A DNA stretch of 64,000 nucleotides from an uncultured Acidobacteriota bacterium. Its GTDB lineage: Bacteria; Acidobacteriota; Terriglobia; Bryobacterales; Bryobacteraceae. Below the pieces are notes generated by a model. That model was not told the DNA's origin, did no database searches, and saw only the letters and a list, made by a program, of their open reading frames with translations. The DNA is taken from NCBI GenBank assembly GCA_902826685.1, contig CADEFT010000004.1, positions 262,569-326,568 of the forward strand. The letters run 5' to 3'. Shown here in pieces: positions 40,999 to 50,097 of the stretch. The translations under genes and the position numbers were made by a program. Within the stretch, counting starts at the first letter, position 1, and every line of letters starts with the position of its first letter.

Positions 40999-42171
40999 TC
41001 ACCCAAAGCAAACGAACAGCTCATCGTTATCGGTGCCTTGCGCCATCCCGTTGGTGAAGCGCCATTGCAGGCGTGTTTCCCGGTCGTCGAATCCTGGAAC
41101 TTCCGGCTGCCAGCTCTTCACGTAGACGCCGAACATCTGGCCGGCCTGAAGTCCCAACTGCAACATCACCTGCACGGGCGTCCGTTCCCGCGCCGATTGA
41201 TACAGAGCCTTGATGGGGGCGCTGTCGTCGCTGTAGAGCGACAGCCCCAGCTTCACCTCGCGCGGTCCGGGAGCGAAGCAGCGCGGCGTGCCGATGCCGA
41301 ACTCGCGGCCGCGCAGATCGATGTTGTTGGTCAACAGCAGCTCGGCCTGGGTCACGGTGTAGACGCGCTCCGGAATGGCGCCGATCCACGCTTGTCCAAG
41401 GTGGCCGGGAATGGGGGCGTAGGAAAAATCGGCGAGCGCGGGCTCCACCGGGTAAGCGGTCAATTGTCCCTGGCCGCTCGCGAAGCTCGCGCTGTCGATG
41501 ATGGAACTCGCGGGCCCCTGGAACTCGAATTCGTGATAGTCGCCGTTCACGCGAATCCGCATCTGATCGACGGTGGCGCCGCTCACCAGCCGATGAAGAG
41601 CGGAATCGGGGCTCCAATAGTCGAAGACGCTGACGCTCTTGGGCAGCTTTCCCAGTTTGTAGCTGACCGTCGGCCCAAGTGGCGACCCCTGTGCCGGTGC
41701 GATCGAAAACGGCACGTTCATTTCCACCGTGTGCGTATCGACCACCGATGTCACGAATCGCACTTCGCCGGCGAACGCCACGCCTTGTCCCACGCTCAAT
41801 CCATGCGCGGTCGTCGTTCGCACCTGCGACGCGCCCGGCGTCGAATCGACCGTCGCTCCGGCGAACGGCGCCACATCGCCACCCATCGCCGCTTGAAACA
41901 GAGGGCCGTAACCGGGCGCCTGGCCGCCGCTGTTCCGCGATACCAGGTAGGTCTGCAGGCCGTAGCTGCTCAGCCGCCTGGCGATTCCGTTCTGGCCTTG
42001 GAATGTACGGCTGCCGGTTTTATCGCGGCGCGAAGCTTGCCTGACTTCGTCGGCTACCGTCAACCGGACGGCCGGTATCCGGTTCGCCGCCGCGATGTTC
42101 GCCACCGTGCCGAACTCGCTTTCCAGGGCGGCGTAAAACCGGTTGTCGTTGCTGGATATGTAACATGCCAT
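40999..42171 (-). CDS. Major tail (tail tube) protein
   Basis: This 390-aa protein starts MACYISSNDNRFYAALESEFG and is beta-rich throughout, with QVRTTTAHGLSVGQGVAF, FEFQGPASSIIDSASFASG and WRFTNGMAQG. Similar beginnings (S.DNRFY.A.E...G) are seen in tail tube proteins of long-tailed phages. An internal beta domain around residues 110-165 looks like an inserted Ig-like module. Position between the tail-completion protein and the tail chaperone fits the tube protein. Length is somewhat above the usual 200-300 residues. Confidence 0.75.
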   Translation of the reverse strand: MACYISSNDNRFYAALESEFGTVANIAAANRIPAVRLTVADEVRQASRRDKTGSRTFQGQNGIARRLSSYGLQTYLVSRNSGGQAPGYGPLFQAAMGGDVAPFAGATVDSTPGASQVRTTTAHGLSVGQGVAFAGEVRFVTSVVDTHTVEMNVPFSIAPAQGSPLGPTVSYKLGKLPKSVSVFDYWSPDSALHRLVSGATVDQMRIRVNGDYHEFEFQGPASSIIDSASFASGQGQLTAYPVEPALADFSYAPIPGHLGQAWIGAIPERVYTVTQAELLLTNNIDLRGREFGIGTPRCFAPGPREVKLGLSLYSDDSAPIKALYQSARERTPVQVMLQLGLQAGQMFGVYVKSWQPEVPGFDDRETRLQWRFTNGMAQGTDNDELFVCFG

Positions 42172-42184
42172 CGTTGCTTCCTCT

Positions 42185-42679
42185 TCAGTTCAGGCTGATC
42201 TCCACGTCGAAGCTGATCTTGGCTGCCTTCACGTAGTGGCGCCCCCCGCCCTTGACCGGTGAATACGCGACCTCGTACCCGCCGGCGTAGAACATTCCCA
42301 CGCGCCATTCCCCGCGCACCGCGTCCAGAACCGACGTCACCGAATCCACCACCGCTTGCAGATGCGGCTCCACCGAGTTGGCTCTGTCGTGCGATGCCCT
42401 TGCTTCGATCACCAGTCGCGCCGTGCCCGAGAACGTGCGGAATTTCTCTTTGAGGGAATTGCTCAGGCGTTCGCAATAGACGTAAACCTGTGGATAGCGC
42501 ATGGGCATCTTCTCGGCGATTTCAAGAGCCATCTGCCCCTCCACGACCTGCGCGATCTCAAGCGGCGGCATTTCCACCGAGGCCGCCAGCGCCGCTTCCT
42601 GCAGGTAAAGGTTGATGCCGCTTTCCGACCGCAACCGGCCCGATGCTTCCCCCACCACGATTGTTGTCAGTGAAAGCAT
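42185..42679 (-). CDS. Tail completion/terminator-like protein
   Basis: This 164-aa protein has a leading hydrophobic strand MLSLTTIVVGEASG, PMRYPQVYVYCERLSN, LKEKFRTFSGTARLVIEARAS and VKAAKISFDVEISLN. The alternating strands and its place between the head-tail connector and the tail tube gene match tail terminator proteins, which cap the tube and join it to the head. No family was recognised by sequence alone. Confidence 0.55.
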   Translation of the reverse strand: MLSLTTIVVGEASGRLRSESGINLYLQEAALAASVEMPPLEIAQVVEGQMALEIAEKMPMRYPQVYVYCERLSNSLKEKFRTFSGTARLVIEARASHDRANSVEPHLQAVVDSVTSVLDAVRGEWRVGMFYAGGYEVAYSPVKGGGRHYVKAAKISFDVEISLN

Positions 42680-42683
42680 GGCG

Positions 42684-43436
42684 TCATCCCCTTAGCAGGC
42701 TGTTGAAGACGCGCACCAGCACGTCCGGTAATTGGCCGGCGGATGGAGCGTGCCCGGCCGTTGACAACTCTCCGGTGAGATCGAGCGGCTCGTCCACAAG
42801 CTGCGACTGATCTCCCTGCACCGTCAATTCCGCTTCCAGTTGACCGGCGTAAAGACGCCAACCTACGGCCGGGGTGGGAGCGGCCGCCGCCATCACACGA
42901 ATGCCCCCAGTCGATGCCAGAGTATGTGCCACCGGCTCGCTCGCTTCGCTTTCCACTCCGTCGGGCCCGGTCCACGAAATACGCATGAAGTAAGTACCCG
43001 CCGCCAGATTGCCGGCGATGGTGGCGGTTACGGGTCTGCCCGGTCTGTGGATCGGAGTCCACACCACCCCAATGCCATTGCTCATCAGGTCATGCCTTGC
43101 CTGATAGGCCAATTGCGAATACTCTTTCCACTTCGCGCCGTAGCGGTCGCTCACCTGCCCGAACCGCGCCTCGCGATAGACGCCGGCGATGCTGTGCAGA
43201 ACCAGCCAACGGCGCAGCGGTTCGGTCAGAACCACCTGGCTCTCCGCGCCGCCAGTGCTTGAGAACGAGCGCTGCTCCTTCAGGAAGCGGGAGAGCTCGG
43301 TTCCGATCTCGGCGCGCGCCAGGGACATTTTGTCGCCAATGTCGATCCGCTCGGTGTTGGCGACATCGGCGATCGCTCCCTCATACCGCTGTAACTCTTC
43401 TACCGTGGGATAACTGCCGTCGACCAGTAACGCCAT
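42684..43436 (-). CDS. Head-tail connector/adaptor with C-terminal Ig-like domain
   Basis: This 250-aa protein has a helical N-terminal half (SYPTVEELQRYEGAIADVAN, LRRWLVLHSIAGVYREAR, WKEYSQLAYQARHDLMSNG) like connector or neck proteins. The C-terminal half is a beta domain (AAGTYFMRISWTGPDGVES, VGWRLYAGQ) similar to phage-decorating Ig/Fn3 modules. It follows a small gene after the major capsid gene, the usual connector place. Function is inferred from order and architecture. Confidence 0.5.
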   Translation of the reverse strand: MALLVDGSYPTVEELQRYEGAIADVANTERIDIGDKMSLARAEIGTELSRFLKEQRSFSSTGGAESQVVLTEPLRRWLVLHSIAGVYREARFGQVSDRYGAKWKEYSQLAYQARHDLMSNGIGVVWTPIHRPGRPVTATIAGNLAAGTYFMRISWTGPDGVESEASEPVAHTLASTGGIRVMAAAAPTPAVGWRLYAGQLEAELTVQGDQSQLVDEPLDLTGELSTAGHAPSAGQLPDVLVRVFNSLLRG

Positions 43437-43446
43437 GGCTAAGCCC

Positions 43447-43701
43447 TCAATCCTTTCCGTTCTTCCGCTTGAGTTGAAGAGGCTCGGCGGCGGGCTTCTG
43501 GCGAAACGCGGCGGTCTCTTCTTCCGTTGCCAGCCGCGCCCAGTTCTCCACCACCGCGCGTGCCGCGATGTATCGCGACACTTCGGACCTCACGCCTTCC
43601 CTGCCGCCATCCTTCGTATTGAGACTCACGATCACGGCAAACTCACCGGGAATCGTCGCCTCCACGCCGCGAATACTCTGGTAGTAAACCTGTAAGTCCA
43701 T
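43447..43701 (-). CDS. Small phage protein between capsid and connector
   Basis: This 84-aa protein starts at ATG 43701 with GAGGAAG upstream. It has MDLQVYYQSIRGVEATIP and FAVIVSLNTKDGG strands, then a helix SEVSRYIAARAVVENWARLA, and a Lys-rich tail. Size and place suggest a head-decoration, adaptor or completion protein. I do not recognise a family. Confidence 0.55.
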   Translation of the reverse strand: MDLQVYYQSIRGVEATIPGEFAVIVSLNTKDGGREGVRSEVSRYIAARAVVENWARLATEEETAAFRQKPAAEPLQLKRKNGKD

Positions 43702-43773
43702 CGCTTCCTCTCTTTCTCTTGGGTAGCTGGAGACACGAAGGGCTCCGGCCATCCCGGAGCCCGGTAACTACTA

Positions 43774-44685
43774 CTAGCTCTTCACCTGCACGCCATGGTT
43801 GTTGCGCAGAATCGCGGTGCCGTAAAGAACGTCCACCGTGAACTGTTGCGCGAGAGTGTTGGGCTGGTAAGACATGATGACGCGCATGCCGAAGTTGCCA
43901 AGCTCGGCATATTCGGCGATGGCACCGGTGCCCGGCAGAGGCTGGGGCAGGCGCCGCACTACCAGTCCGATCGCATCCCGCGCGAAGGCGAGATTGTTGG
44001 TGGTGACCGGGCCGCTGCCCGTCTTGGCGACAAACTGCGAGCGGAACACGTAGAAGTCCTTCAGCTTGCCGATGGTGCCATCGATCAGCGTCCGCAAGCC
44101 CGCATCGCCCGCCGTACGGAACTCGCTGAATCGCGGATTCTGCCGCAGTGCCGAGTAGGCGTTTCCATCCACCACCAGGTACTTCGAACTGGCGGCGGGA
44201 ACCTTCGCCTGGAACAGAGCCGTTTCGGCCGCGTCCACCGCCGCTTCCGTGAGAGCGGACCCGGCGGTACCCACCGGCGCATTGGCCGTGAATTGGGAGT
44301 AAGTCGCCAGCAGATCCGTCTCGATCTTTTCGGCGAGCGCCACAACGGCCGGCCGCATGTAGAGAGTCAAAAGATCGGGCACGGCCAGAACCTTGGTCAC
44401 GTCCGGAATCTGGAACGTCGCTTCCGCGTGCGTGTTCAGCACGATCTGCGCGTTGCCCAGACTCGGATTCTGCGTCACCACCGAACCGCCCTCGGCGATG
44501 TTATTCGCCGTCAGCACCGGGGGAATCGGAACGTTTACCGTATCGCCGGCCTGCGCCAGTGTCGGCTCAAAATCGCGGTTCACCAGGTTTCCCATCACCA
44601 GGTTTCCCATCAGCGACGGCAGCGCGTCCACCGCCACCAGCTTCACAATCGCATTCGCGACATTCGCGGAAGTAATTACAGGCAT
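43774..44685 (-). CDS. Major capsid protein (P22 coat/HK97 fold type)
   Basis: This 303-aa protein has ANAIVKLVAVDALPSL, the extended arm RDFEPTLAQAGDTVNVPIP, VLNTHAEATFQIPDVTKV and a C-terminal MRVIMSYQPNTLAQQFTVDV followed by LYGTAILRNNHGV. These are features of P22-type coat proteins with the HK97 fold. There is no N-terminal processed delta domain and no protease gene; a separate scaffold is encoded just upstream. Confidence 0.85.
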   Translation of the reverse strand: MPVITSANVANAIVKLVAVDALPSLMGNLVMGNLVNRDFEPTLAQAGDTVNVPIPPVLTANNIAEGGSVVTQNPSLGNAQIVLNTHAEATFQIPDVTKVLAVPDLLTLYMRPAVVALAEKIETDLLATYSQFTANAPVGTAGSALTEAAVDAAETALFQAKVPAASSKYLVVDGNAYSALRQNPRFSEFRTAGDAGLRTLIDGTIGKLKDFYVFRSQFVAKTGSGPVTTNNLAFARDAIGLVVRRLPQPLPGTGAIAEYAELGNFGMRVIMSYQPNTLAQQFTVDVLYGTAILRNNHGVQVKS

Positions 44686-44731
44686 TGCCTAAGTCACACT
44701 CCTTCTTGTTCTTTTCATCCAACGTGATACG

Positions 44732-45313
44732 TTACCGGCCATTCAAACTCTGCAGCGCTACCCGGGCCACTTCTTGACGGATCTGGTCAAGTTCCTCCCG
44801 GCTCATGCCTGGCCGTATCCGGTCCATATCAACCCCCAGCCCGGCGGGAAACGAACCCGTCCGCGGATTGGTTCCCGCTCCAGACCCGCCGCTCATCCGC
44901 GCCGGTAGAAACTCCGGATTCTGGTTCACAAAATGGGAAACGTACTCCTTCAACCCCACTTCCCCCGATTCCGTGGCCCCCACCAGGCGCCCATCCTGTT
45001 CACGCCGGATGTCGTCCTTCAGCGCCTTGAACACCAGGTCGAGTTTCACTACGCCCTGGCGCTGCAGTTCCGCGCGAATCGCGCTGTGGCGGTCCGCTTC
45101 CTCCGCCAGCGCCCGGCTGCGCTGGTTCTCCTCCACCAACTCGTTGACGCGGCGCTCCAACTGCTCCCGGCGGCGCCGCTCCTCCATCAATTCCGCCTTG
45201 TGCGCCGGCTCCGTCTTCACGTTCTCGGTCTCCACAAACTCACGGATCACCTGGCGCACCAGCGAACGTACGTCGCCGGTCTCCGGCGGATTGCGATCGG
45301 TCTCCTCAGCCAT
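44732..45313 (-). CDS. Scaffolding protein
   Basis: This 193-aa protein is highly charged and coiled-coil-like: AELMEERRRREQLERRVNELVEENQRS region, then REQDGRLVGATESGEVGL, a Gly-rich linker and a C-terminal helix RPGMSREELDQIRQEV. It overlaps the end of the portal gene by 8 bp and precedes the capsid gene, the typical scaffold place. Capsid scaffolds direct head assembly and leave before packaging. Assignment is by composition and order. Confidence 0.65.
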   Translation of the reverse strand: MAEETDRNPPETGDVRSLVRQVIREFVETENVKTEPAHKAELMEERRRREQLERRVNELVEENQRSRALAEEADRHSAIRAELQRQGVVKLDLVFKALKDDIRREQDGRLVGATESGEVGLKEYVSHFVNQNPEFLPARMSGGSGAGTNPRTGSFPAGLGVDMDRIRPGMSREELDQIRQEVARVALQSLNGR

Positions 45314-46712
45314 CGGCTTTGACCTCCTCTACGGACTGGTCGATCTCCTGCCCGATGCGATCCTTGATGTCCTGCCTCACATCGCACAAGTACTTCGACG
45401 CCAGTTTCCGGTAGATCTGCTTCTTGAGCGTGGGCGAACCGGCGCCCATCTTCAGCAGGCTCCCGGCATCGGCCAGATCGTTCGAGAAATCGCCGATGTC
45501 GAAGTCGTCCATCCCCGAAACATTCACCCCGATCGAGTCCTCGCGAGCCGCGAAGATCGCCCGCAGCAGCTTCTTGGCGAAGTCCTTGACCATGTCGCCA
45601 TAAGCGCGCAGCACTTCCTGCGTGATCGCGAAATCGCGCTGCTTGCTCGATCCGGACTGGCTGAACGCCGCGCTGCTGGTCCCTCGAGCCTGGTGCATCA
45701 GGTAGCAGACGCGATAGATCTCCTCCTGCAGCCGCACCAGGTTCTCCGCCGCCAGTTGATAGACCTTGCCTTCAGGCTCGGTCCATCCGAACCGGTCGTC
45801 CGGCCCCAACTGGATGTAGAACGACTCGCCGACGATCTGCTTCCACTCACGCTCGGAGTAGATCACCGGCATCGCGAACAGACCCATCGTGATTGCCCAG
45901 GCGAGCGCGTTCGATTTGTTGAAGTGCTCAAGCTGCAGCAGCGCGCCCTTGTTCATCATCCAAAGGCCATCGGCGATCGACAGCTCGAACAGAGGCACCC
46001 GGTTGAGCTTGGCCAGGCCGTGCTTGCCTTCATACTCGAGCACTGGCTTGCCCTCGCCGTCGCCTGGCGCGCTACTCCCCGTCTTGCTCGCATAGACCCG
46101 GAAATTCTGCCGGTCGTAGTAAGACCAGCGCGTTTCCCTCACCCAGCCTTTCGCGAGCTGGCGGTTGCTTTCGGTCCGCAGCACCACCCATTCGTAGTTC
46201 CCGCGCGGATCGAGGCTCCAATTCACGAGGTCCATCGGCGTGTAGTCCACCACGTACGCCCGCGACGCTCCCGATGCCTCCTCCTGCGCTCGCGAATGCG
46301 CCGGCGCCCCGGCGCTTGGAAAGTCCACCAGAAGATAGCTGGATCCGTAGACCAGGGCCGAAACGAACTGCTGCCGCAGCATCGCCGTCAGCGTCGACCC
46401 TCTGAGGTCGCAGTCTTCCACGAACTCAGAGAAGAACCGTTGACCGGCGGCGTCGTTGCCTTCTATGCCGAGAACCGGCTCCTGGCGGAACAGCGTGGCC
46501 GCATACCAGTCCACGATCGATCCGATGTAGTTCTCATAGAACACCCGCGAAAGCCGCTGCTGATAGACGTCCAGCGGCTCTTTCGGCCGCATTTGAAGAT
46601 AGTGGCTGGCGTTGCCCTTCAGCTCTTCTCCACCGATGTAAAGGTCCCGGTATTTTTGCAGCGTCGCGCTTCGGGCGCGATACTGCGGGTGTTCCTTGAT
46701 GAATTCGATCAT
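45306..46712 (-). CDS. Portal protein
   Basis: This 468-aa protein starts at ATG 46712 with GGGAGGAG upstream. Features of portals are the N-terminal wing (YENYIGSIVDWYAATLFRQEP), LVYGSSYLLVDFPSAG, DYTPMDLVNWSLDPRGNYEW, and the crown/stem helices near the end (ITQEVLRAYGDMVKDFAKKLL). It overlaps terL at the other end (46712 vs 46723, gap 10 bp). Forms the ring through which DNA is packaged into the head. Confidence 0.85.
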   Translation of the reverse strand: MIEFIKEHPQYRARSATLQKYRDLYIGGEELKGNASHYLQMRPKEPLDVYQQRLSRVFYENYIGSIVDWYAATLFRQEPVLGIEGNDAAGQRFFSEFVEDCDLRGSTLTAMLRQQFVSALVYGSSYLLVDFPSAGAPAHSRAQEEASGASRAYVVDYTPMDLVNWSLDPRGNYEWVVLRTESNRQLAKGWVRETRWSYYDRQNFRVYASKTGSSAPGDGEGKPVLEYEGKHGLAKLNRVPLFELSIADGLWMMNKGALLQLEHFNKSNALAWAITMGLFAMPVIYSEREWKQIVGESFYIQLGPDDRFGWTEPEGKVYQLAAENLVRLQEEIYRVCYLMHQARGTSSAAFSQSGSSKQRDFAITQEVLRAYGDMVKDFAKKLLRAIFAAREDSIGVNVSGMDDFDIGDFSNDLADAGSLLKMGAGSPTLKKQIYRKLASKYLCDVRQDIKDRIGQEIDQSVEEVKADG

Positions 46713-46722
46713 TGCTCCTCCC

Positions 46723-48024
46723 TCACAACAGCCTCCGGTTCCGCTCGCCAATCGTCGGCCGGTCGCCGAACTCTTCCCACAGCAGGTATCCCAGCGCGTC
46801 GCTCAAGTGAGTGCGCTTCCCGTCGCGCTTGTCCACGGCAGCGGCTCCGGGGCTGTAGACCACCTCTTCGAAATCCTTCGCCAGTTCCTGGCACTTCGAG
46901 CCGATCCAAAGCTCCGGCTTCTGCGTGCCAGGCATCAGCTTGGCGTTCACCAGCAACACCCGCTCCGCTACCGGCGGATTCGCCTTTGGCACGCGATACT
47001 CGACATCGCCCTGCCACAGGTTCGCCATCACCCGCCGCATCAACTGGTAGTCGCTCATTCCTGTCGTGTGCTGATGAGCGCCGCAGGCGTCGCCGTAAAT
47101 TCGAAGCGCTCCGGGGAACGATTGATACCGCCGCGTGAATTCCTCGCATGCCGTCCGCGTCGAAGCCCGCCGCAGCACCAGCTCATCGAGCACCGTCACT
47201 TCGCGTCCCCGTATCTGAGCCACCACCGAACACATGGGATCCACATTGAAATCCACTGCCCATAGCAACGGCAGATCCTTTGCCAGCGCGGTATCCCTGG
47301 TATGCACGGTCCGGTCAAAGGCGTGATACACGCGCTCCTGCCGGACGTTCAGGTACTCGCCTAGAACCTCCTGCCGGAAGAAGCGTTCGTCATAGCTGCC
47401 ACGCAGGCGTTCGTAAAAGTCCGGAACCTGCGCCAGCAGATACTTGTTTTCCGAAGGCGCGGCCAACACCACGTCGAAGCCCGGATCCTTCGCCTTTATG
47501 AACCGTGCGTAGACCCAGTCGTAACCGCGCGGCGTCCACACCGCGAATCCGCAAAGCTGCCGCGCCTTCGGATCCCGCAGCCGTCCTTCCAACCGGATCC
47601 ACGCCGCTTCGTTCGTGTACGTCAGCTCGTCCACGCCGAACCAGGCCAGGTTCGTGCCGCGCAGCCGCTCGTAGTGATCGAGCGACCGCAGCAGAATCCG
47701 CGAGCCGGAGTCGGTTAACGTAATCGTGCTGTTTCCCTTGTTGTGTTCGTACGGAATGCCGTTCCCATTCAATGCATCGAGCAGCGCCACCTGCGTCGCA
47801 TCCCGCAACATTGGATAGGTGGGGGCGCCTATCAATCCCAGGCACCCCGCATTCACGTACGCCAGCCGGATCGCCTCCTGGCACAACGCCGCACTCTTTC
47901 CACTTCCGATTGGACCCGAGAATCCCTTGAACCTCGACCGAGACCGATGAAACCGCCGCTGCGAGGTTAGCGGTTTGTATCGGATTCGCCGCTCGGTCGT
48001 TCCTCCGCGTCGTCCTCTATCCAT
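46723..48024 (-). CDS. terL: Terminase large subunit
   Basis: This 433-aa packaging motor has Walker A GPIGSGKS at residues ~37-44, Walker B LAWFGVDEL followed by the coupling motif region, and a nuclease domain with LLWAVDFNVDPMCS, AVDKRDGKRTHLSDALGYLLW supplying acidic metal ligands. It overlaps the preceding 89-aa gene by 58 bp. Both ATPase and nuclease motifs are intact, so the protein could be functional. Confidence 0.92.
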   Translation of the reverse strand: MDRGRRGGTTERRIRYKPLTSQRRFHRSRSRFKGFSGPIGSGKSAALCQEAIRLAYVNAGCLGLIGAPTYPMLRDATQVALLDALNGNGIPYEHNKGNSTITLTDSGSRILLRSLDHYERLRGTNLAWFGVDELTYTNEAAWIRLEGRLRDPKARQLCGFAVWTPRGYDWVYARFIKAKDPGFDVVLAAPSENKYLLAQVPDFYERLRGSYDERFFRQEVLGEYLNVRQERVYHAFDRTVHTRDTALAKDLPLLWAVDFNVDPMCSVVAQIRGREVTVLDELVLRRASTRTACEEFTRRYQSFPGALRIYGDACGAHQHTTGMSDYQLMRRVMANLWQGDVEYRVPKANPPVAERVLLVNAKLMPGTQKPELWIGSKCQELAKDFEEVVYSPGAAAVDKRDGKRTHLSDALGYLLWEEFGDRPTIGERNRRLL

Positions 48025-48236
48025 CGAACCTCGATTGCACCCGGTGCCTGCTCCTCCGCGTCGTCCCGCAACATCAGGATCCGCGCCAGATCGCCGACCG
48101 TGATTCGCACCCGGCCGGCTTCAACGTCTTCTTCGAACTTCGTGAGAAGCTTCTCCAGCAGCAGGAGCCGTTCCACGCCTGCCGCCTGAATCTCTTCCCC
48201 CTCCTCCGCTTCGATCCGCTCGTGATTTCCCGCCAA
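47967..48236 (-). CDS. Small acidic protein; small-terminase candidate
   Basis: This 89-aa protein is very acidic (EAEEGEEIQAAGVERLLLLE, FEEDVEAGRVRITVGDLARIL) with a possible helix-turn-helix-like segment ITVGDLARILMLRDD. It is the first gene of the virion module and overlaps terL. The place fits the small terminase, although the length is short and there is no clear DNA-binding motif. It could be a regulator. The 180 bp upstream to the dehydratase gene contains no recognised att or operator. Confidence 0.5.
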   Translation of the reverse strand: MAGNHERIEAEEGEEIQAAGVERLLLLEKLLTKFEEDVEAGRVRITVGDLARILMLRDDAEEQAPGAIEVRWIEDDAEERPSGESDTNR

Positions 48237-48417
48237 GTCCGCTATCTCGACCTGCCTTCCTCACGGATGATTTCGCCCCCGCGAAACCGCCTTATCTGGC
48301 TCCACTCTAGGAACCACATGCGGACCAGGCTGCGAGAAATCGCGTAATCGCCTCAAAATGCAAGGAAAATTCCACACTCGCCGGCGTGAATGGCGGTCAA
48401 GGTAGAGTAAGAACTCT

Positions 48418-50094
48418 ATGAAGCTTCGCTCCAGTTCCTGGTTCGATACGCCCGAATACTACGGCTTCTCCCGCAAGGCGTGGCTGCGCTCGGAAGGGCT
48501 TGGCCGCCACATCTTCGACGGGAAGCCTTTCATCGGCATCTGCAATTCCTGGAGCGAACTCACCAACTGCAACATCAACCTCAAGCAATTGGCGGAGGCC
48601 GTCAAGCGCGGTATCTGGGCCGCCGGCGGCGTTCCTTTCGAATTCCCCACCATGTCCCTGGGCGAAATGTTCATGAAGCCCACCACGATGCTCTACCGCA
48701 ACCTTATGGCCATGGATGTGGAGGAGTCCATCCGCGCCAATCCCATCGACGGTGTCGTCCTTCTTTGCGGCTGCGATAAGACCGTACCGGCGCAGCTCAT
48801 GGGCGCGATCTCCGCCGATCTTCCGGCCATCGTCGTCACCGCGGGGCCGATGCTTAGCGGCTTGTGGCGCGATCAAAAGATCGGCGCGGGGTCCGATGGG
48901 CGCAAGCTCTTCGATCAATATCGCGCCGGCCGCATCACCACCGAGGAATGGGTGGAGATCGAAGGCTGCATCGCGCGCAGCGCGGGCACCTGCACCGTGA
49001 TGGGTACTGCTTCGACTATGGCCGCTATCACCGAAGCGATCGGCCTGGCCCTGCCCGGCAACGCCGCCATTCCCGCACCGGATTCGCGCCGGCTCGAACT
49101 CGCCGAGCGTTCCGGCTTTCGTATCGTGGAAATGGCGCGAGAGGACTTGCGGCCTTCGAAGATCGTCACAAGGGAAGCGATCGAGAACGCCGTCACTCTC
49201 GATATGGCCATCGGAGGATCGACCAACGCCGTCGTTCACCTGCTCGCCATCGCCGGCCGCGCCCGCGTTCCCTTCCATCTCGACGAATTCGAAACCATCT
49301 CCGAAAAGACGCCGTGTCTGGTGAACGTCAAACCTTCCGGCGAATACCTGATGGAGGATTTTTTCGCTGCCGGAGGAGTGCCCGCGGTCATGCGCCGGTT
49401 GTTGCCGCTGCTCAATCGGGATTGCCTCACGGTGACCGGCCGGACGATCGGCGCCAACTTCGCCGACGCTGAATGCTGGAACGATGCCGTCATCCGGCCC
49501 GTGGAAAATCCCTTGTCGCGGCAAGGTGGCACGGTGATTCTCAGAGGCAATCTCGCTCCAAAGGGAGCTGTGTTCAAGCAGACCGCCGCTTCACCGCACC
49601 TGATGCGCCACACCGGAAAAGCTTACGTCTTTGAAACCTACAAACAGATGCTTGCCGAGATTGACCGGCCCGATCTGCCCGTCGATGAGACCACGATCCT
49701 GGTGATGAAAAACTCGGGACCCAAGGGCGCGCCCGGGTTCCCGGAATGGGGTTTCATCCCGCTCCCGCGGGTGCTGGTGGAGCGCGGTATCAAAGACGCC
49801 GTTCGTATCTCCGACGCGCGCATGAGCGGCACCAGCTTTGGAACCGTGGTGCTGCACGTCGCGCCAGAGTCGGCCGTGGGCGGACCGCTCGCCTTGGTCC
49901 GCACTGGCGATGAGATCACTCTTGACGTTCCCGCGCGCTCGCTCAACGTCCACCTGCCCGCGGACGAGATGGAGCGGCGCCAGGCTGAATTTCAACCGCC
50001 GCCGCCACATTACACCAGGGGATTCGGAAAGCTCTTCCTCGATCACGTGACGCAGGCAGATCAAGGCTGCGATTTCGATTTTCTCGCCGGCTAA
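48418..50094 (+). CDS. IlvD/Edd-family sugar-acid dehydratase (L-arabonate dehydratase type)
   Basis: This 558-aa protein has the Fe-S cysteine sites CNSWSELTNC, LLCGCDKTVPAQ and SAGTCTVMGTAST. GGSTNAVVHLLAIAGRA, NPLSRQGGTVILRGNLAP and SDARMSGTSFGTVVLHVAPES are family blocks. The C-terminus YTRGFGKLFLDHVTQADQGCDFDFL is characteristic of pentonate dehydratases rather than valine-pathway IlvD. It would dehydrate L-arabonate or a related sugar acid in an oxidative pentose pathway. It is a lone gene between the virion module and a convergent PQQ dehydrogenase. Confidence 0.85.
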   Translation: MKLRSSSWFDTPEYYGFSRKAWLRSEGLGRHIFDGKPFIGICNSWSELTNCNINLKQLAEAVKRGIWAAGGVPFEFPTMSLGEMFMKPTTMLYRNLMAMDVEESIRANPIDGVVLLCGCDKTVPAQLMGAISADLPAIVVTAGPMLSGLWRDQKIGAGSDGRKLFDQYRAGRITTEEWVEIEGCIARSAGTCTVMGTASTMAAITEAIGLALPGNAAIPAPDSRRLELAERSGFRIVEMAREDLRPSKIVTREAIENAVTLDMAIGGSTNAVVHLLAIAGRARVPFHLDEFETISEKTPCLVNVKPSGEYLMEDFFAAGGVPAVMRRLLPLLNRDCLTVTGRTIGANFADAECWNDAVIRPVENPLSRQGGTVILRGNLAPKGAVFKQTAASPHLMRHTGKAYVFETYKQMLAEIDRPDLPVDETTILVMKNSGPKGAPGFPEWGFIPLPRVLVERGIKDAVRISDARMSGTSFGTVVLHVAPESAVGGPLALVRTGDEITLDVPARSLNVHLPADEMERRQAEFQPPPPHYTRGFGKLFLDHVTQADQGCDFDFLAG

Positions 50095-50097
50095 AGC

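Noticed and set aside
44805..47138. 777-aa plus-strand frame opposite the portal, terminase and scaffold genes
   Set aside because: Antisense shadow in GC-rich coding DNA; Arg/His-rich, no domain, and the minus-strand frames carry clear phage motifs.
48237..48417. Phage attachment site or operator between the virion module and the dehydratase gene
   Set aside because: No direct repeat matching the other edge, no tRNA end and no convincing inverted repeat was found by eye.
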